NCBI GenBank assembly: GCA_018672285.1
Contig: JABHGC010000007.1
Location: 1 to 48,514, forward strand
DNA from: Methylococcales bacterium
Lineage (GTDB): Bacteria > Pseudomonadota > Gammaproteobacteria > JABHGC01
DNA length: 48,514 nucleotides
Direction of reading: 5' to 3'
Position numbers and translations under genes: made by a program. The notes beneath the pieces were generated by a model that ran no database searches, had not been told where the DNA came from, and saw only the letters and a program-made list of their open reading frames with translations. How positions within the stretch are numbered: position 1 is the stretch's first letter; each line of letters begins with the position of its first letter. Shown here one piece after another: positions 45,573 through 48,514 of this stretch.

Positions 45573-46454
45573 ATGAGAGTATTTATTTTCAAAATATTTA
45601 TGGGCTTTTTTGCCAAATTACCACTGTCTTGGGTGCACCGTTGTGGTTCAGGTTTAGCCTGGTTGATGATGAAGCAAAAAGGGCGTCTATTTAAGGTCAC
45701 TCAGCGTAATGTGCTGACGTGTTTCCCTGAACTGTCTGAACAAGAGCAGCAGCAATTCATTGCTGACAGTATGCGAGAAACGGCCAAAACGATCACCGAA
45801 ATGGGGCCAATGTGGTGGTGGTCAACTGACCGTTTGTGCAAAACCATAGTGAAAGTGACAGGGAGGGATGTTTTGCAGCGGGCGTATGATCAAGGTCGCG
45901 GTGTCATTATTGCGGCACCTCACCTTGGGGCTTGGGAGTTGGTTGGTCTGTATTGCGCGCGCTTTTTTCCCATGACGTCTTTATATAAACCACCACGGCA
46001 TGCTGAGATCAATGAGATTGTCCTTCATGCGCGTGAGCGAACCGGCTCATCTTTGGTGCCTACGGATAACAATGGGGTGAAAGCACTGTTAAAAGCACTT
46101 AAAAAGGGAGAGATGATTGGTATTTTACCTGATCAAGAACCTAAAAATGGTACGGGTATTTTTGCGCCTTTTATGACTCAGCCCGCTTACACCATGACAT
46201 TGCTATCGCGGTTTGTGAAAAAAACCCAGGCAAAAGTGATTTTTAGTTTTGCACAAAGGCTTGAAAATGGTGCGGGCTTTCATCTGCATTTTATCGAAGC
46301 CGGTGATGATATTGCCAGTAGTGACCTTGATACTTCGGTGGCAACAATGAATAAAGGGGTTGAGCGGTGTATTTCACATTGTCCAACTCAGTATCAATGG
46401 AGTTATAAACGCTTTCGTCTTCAACCACAGGATTCAGAACAGGATTCTGCTTAA
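45573..46454 (+). CDS. LpxL/HtrB-family lipid A acyltransferase
   Basis: 293 aa. It adds a secondary acyl chain to lipid A at the inner membrane. The catalytic HX4D/E motif is HLGAWE around residue 116, followed by the KPPRH segment and LPDQEPKNGTGIFAPF typical of LpxL/LpxM. A single N-terminal hydrophobic stretch anchors it. Whether it is LpxL or LpxM is not decided by the motifs alone. Confidence 0.88.
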   Translation: MRVFIFKIFMGFFAKLPLSWVHRCGSGLAWLMMKQKGRLFKVTQRNVLTCFPELSEQEQQQFIADSMRETAKTITEMGPMWWWSTDRLCKTIVKVTGRDVLQRAYDQGRGVIIAAPHLGAWELVGLYCARFFPMTSLYKPPRHAEINEIVLHARERTGSSLVPTDNNGVKALLKALKKGEMIGILPDQEPKNGTGIFAPFMTQPAYTMTLLSRFVKKTQAKVIFSFAQRLENGAGFHLHFIEAGDDIASSDLDTSVATMNKGVERCISHCPTQYQWSYKRFRLQPQDSEQDSA

Positions 46455-46501
46455 CTGCTATAACTATAAGAGGCTGTTGTCTTTTTTGTTATGGTGGAAC
46501 T

Positions 46502-48514
46502 ATGCGTTTTCTTTCTAAGACCCAACAAGTGTTATGTGGTTGCTTGCTCATACTCAGTATTTCAGTGGGTGCTGCAGAGCCGATTACTGATCTTCGAGTG
46601 CTCGTTGATGTATCTGGGAGTATGAAGCAAAACGATCCAGCCTATTTAAGGCAGCCTGCATTACGTTTGCTGACCAATTTATTACCTAAAAAATCCCAAG
46701 CAGGCGTCTGGTTATTCGGTGAAACGGTTGATGTTTTAGTGCCTCACGGTGAAGTGGATGATGCTTGGCGAAAAAATGCTGAAGCAGCCACTTCTAAAGT
46801 ACATTCAAAAGGCCAGTTTACGGATATTGAAGCAGGGCTTGAGACTGTTTTAAAAGGCTGGTCAGGTTCTGCCGATAATGTAAACAGACACGTCATATTA
46901 TTAACAGATGGTGTTGTGGATGTTTCAAAAACCACGTCCTTAAGTGATGCCTCTCGCCAGCGAATTATCAATCAGCTTATTCCTAAATTAAAAAAATTAG
47001 GGGCAAAAGTACACACGATTGCACTTTCAAGTAATGCTGATCATGACTTAATGAGGTTGCTGTCCATTGAAAGTAATGGTGCAAATGAGCAGGTTGCAAA
47101 TGCAGATCGATTAAATCGAATTTTTTTACATCTATTTGAAAAGGCGACGAAGCAAGATACGTTGCCAATAGTTGGTAATCAGTTTGAAGTGGATAGCAGT
47201 ATTAAAGAATTGACCTTGTTGGTTTTTAAGGCAAGTAATAGCGTTCCGACCCAGTTAACATCACCCTCTGGCAATAATTTTAATAAAGACAGTCGTCCGG
47301 CGAATGTCGAATGGCACACGGAAACATCTTATGACTTGCTGACCATTAAGAAGCCCGCCGAAGGTGTTTGGAAAATAGTCGCGGATGTTGATCCTGATAA
47401 CCGGGTTTTGGTTGTTACTGATTTAAAAATGCAAGTGTCTGACCTTCCTGCTCATGTCATCGTGAATGATTTAGTGAATGTTGATGTTAAGTTGTTGCAA
47501 GATGGTAGGCACATCACGAAGCGCGCATTTTTAGATTTTATTAGTGTTGAAAGTGAGCGTGTTTTTGATGGCAGTAAGAATCCGTTAAATATTAATGATA
47601 AGGGTGTAGAGGGCGATATTCGCCGTGGGGACGGTATTTTTTCAACGGAGATAACCGGGTTAAATAAGTCGGGGCGTTATGAGGTGGCTGTCACAATAGA
47701 TGGTACAACTTTTAAGCGCCAAAATAGGCAAACCATTACGGTTCATGAGCCTGTCACACGTGAGCTTTATCAGGATGAAAAAGGGTTTCAAGTTGAGGTA
47801 AAAGGTAATCCTCAGCTGATTGATATTAGTAAGTTCTTAGTGAAAGGGATACTAAAACGGCCTAATGGTCAGCAGTCTGCTTTAAAATTTGAGAAATTAG
47901 ATGAGCATATTTACGTCAGCGCTTTAGGTGAGTTTACAGAGCCAGGGACGTACACCATAGACCTGCAGTCTCGTATTAAAGATCGTAAGAAAAAAGTACA
48001 TACCATTACATTGCCGCCGCTGGTAAAGGTCATTGCACCTTTGCCTGGGCAAACTGTGGCTGTTCCTGATGAACCCAAGGTGCAACCAGAGCCAGATGAT
48101 GAGGACGTAGAAGAAGGGGATGAAGATTTTGAAGATGACGAGCCACTAGAAGAGGTTGAGGAGAAAAAACCTGAGCCTGAAAAAGTTGAGGAGCCTGTTG
48201 TCGATGAGGTGCCTGAAGAAGTCGAAGAGGAAGTGGTTGAAGAGGAAGAAGAAAAATCCAGTTGGGTCATGTTCACCTTAATGGTGGTTGGCGCTAATGT
48301 ATTGCTCGGTGGTGTTGGTTTCTTTGTTTGGCGAATGATTAAAAATAAAAAATCAGGTCAAGATGAGGATTCAGGGGTTGTCGATGGGTTTGATTTAGGT
48401 GGCTTAGATGACCTAGATGATGACGATGACGATGACGATGATGATGACGACGACGACTTGGATGAAATAGATTTAGACGATGACGACGATGACGACGACG
48501 ATGACGATGACGAC
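46502..48514 (+). CDS. VWA-domain membrane protein with acidic tail (partial)
   Basis: 671 codons to the window end with no stop; the gene continues beyond. Signal peptide residues 1-25 (LLILSISVGAA). A von Willebrand A domain starts at 30 with the metal site D36-V-S38-G-S40 and LLTDG near 138. Beta-rich domains follow to about 510. Then a Glu/Pro-rich stretch (about 515-585), one membrane helix (about 587-610, WVMFTLMVVGANVLLGGVGF) and a cytoplasmic tail of almost pure aspartate encoded by GAY repeats (from 48417). It recalls large periplasmic VWA proteins of gammaproteobacteria (TIGR03503-like). Function unknown. Confidence 0.8.
   Translation, partial: MRFLSKTQQVLCGCLLILSISVGAAEPITDLRVLVDVSGSMKQNDPAYLRQPALRLLTNLLPKKSQAGVWLFGETVDVLVPHGEVDDAWRKNAEAATSKVHSKGQFTDIEAGLETVLKGWSGSADNVNRHVILLTDGVVDVSKTTSLSDASRQRIINQLIPKLKKLGAKVHTIALSSNADHDLMRLLSIESNGANEQVANADRLNRIFLHLFEKATKQDTLPIVGNQFEVDSSIKELTLLVFKASNSVPTQLTSPSGNNFNKDSRPANVEWHTETSYDLLTIKKPAEGVWKIVADVDPDNRVLVVTDLKMQVSDLPAHVIVNDLVNVDVKLLQDGRHITKRAFLDFISVESERVFDGSKNPLNINDKGVEGDIRRGDGIFSTEITGLNKSGRYEVAVTIDGTTFKRQNRQTITVHEPVTRELYQDEKGFQVEVKGNPQLIDISKFLVKGILKRPNGQQSALKFEKLDEHIYVSALGEFTEPGTYTIDLQSRIKDRKKKVHTITLPPLVKVIAPLPGQTVAVPDEPKVQPEPDDEDVEEGDEDFEDDEPLEEVEEKKPEPEKVEEPVVDEVPEEVEEEVVEEEEEKSSWVMFTLMVVGANVLLGGVGFFVWRMIKNKKSGQDEDSGVVDGFDLGGLDDLDDDDDDDDDDDDDDLDEIDLDDDDDDDDDDDDD

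Noticed and set aside
47911..48276. Serine-rich minus-strand open frame
   Set aside because: It is the antisense shadow of the acidic-tailed VWA gene; serine runs mirror GAA/GAT repeats.
1..48514. CRISPR arrays or prophage structural genes
   Set aside because: No direct-repeat/spacer pattern and no capsid, tail or integrase genes were seen.

Overview
The window reads as a chromosome segment of a marine gammaproteobacterium, probably Oceanospirillales-like. Evidence is moderate GC, the srkA-cmoA-cmoB, adk, uup and lpxL genes, chemoreceptors of HBM and CZB type, and a secreted chitin-active LPMO. No species can be named from the sequence alone.

Layout. (1) 1-2540 is an accessory edge: the 3' end of a group II intron (domain V at 31-63), a secreted trypsin-like protease, and on the minus strand an odd cassette of two roughly 40-codon ORFs, each followed by a GGAGG hairpin and an intrinsic terminator, then a tRNA-like element with a CAT anticodon, an HNH nuclease and an XRE-type regulator. 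(2) 2697-3823 carries a bestrophin-like membrane protein and an unknown small protein. (3) 3865-29110 is a cobalamin block. A cobalamin riboswitch (about 28957-29085, minus strand) precedes cbtB-cbtA-chlID-cobO-cobB-NiCoT-cbiD, then a lipoprotein-like Sel1 gene and an unknown 527-aa gene, then cobK-cbiX-cobH-cbiE/cbiT/cobI fusion-cbiG-cobJ-cobM, a 172-bp hairpin element, and cobW. A cytochrome c/beta-propeller gene, sdaA (plus strand) and cobN follow. Most genes from cbtA to cobM overlap or abut, so the run looks like one long operon. (4) 29205-48514 is mixed housekeeping and surface or sensory genes: FIST protein, LPMO, alcohol dehydrogenase, chemoreceptors, adk, a TauE/SafE permease, uup, srkA-cmoA-cmoB, Sel1 protein, tRNA-Leu, a CvpA-protease fusion, an LpxL-like acyltransferase and a von Willebrand-factor-A protein that runs off the end.

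How the genes fit together. CbtB/CbtA and the NiCoT protein are predicted to import cobalt, and CobW to handle it. CbiX inserts cobalt early (anaerobic-type route, with CbiD and CbiG), while CobN with the ChlI/ChlD-like protein is the late, aerobic-type chelatase. Both chelatase systems are encoded, but cobN is broken by one in-frame amber codon. CobI, CobJ, CobM, CobL and CobH build the corrin ring, CobK reduces it, CobB amidates it and CobO adenosylates it. cobG, cobF and the nucleotide-loop genes are not in the window.

Four genes carry a small lesion: cobN (TAG), the Sel1 lipoprotein (apparent 1-base loss at the signal peptide), the FIST gene (1-base loss) and the LPMO gene (1 extra base). 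They could be real pseudogenes or assembly errors, and the reading depends on raw-read support.
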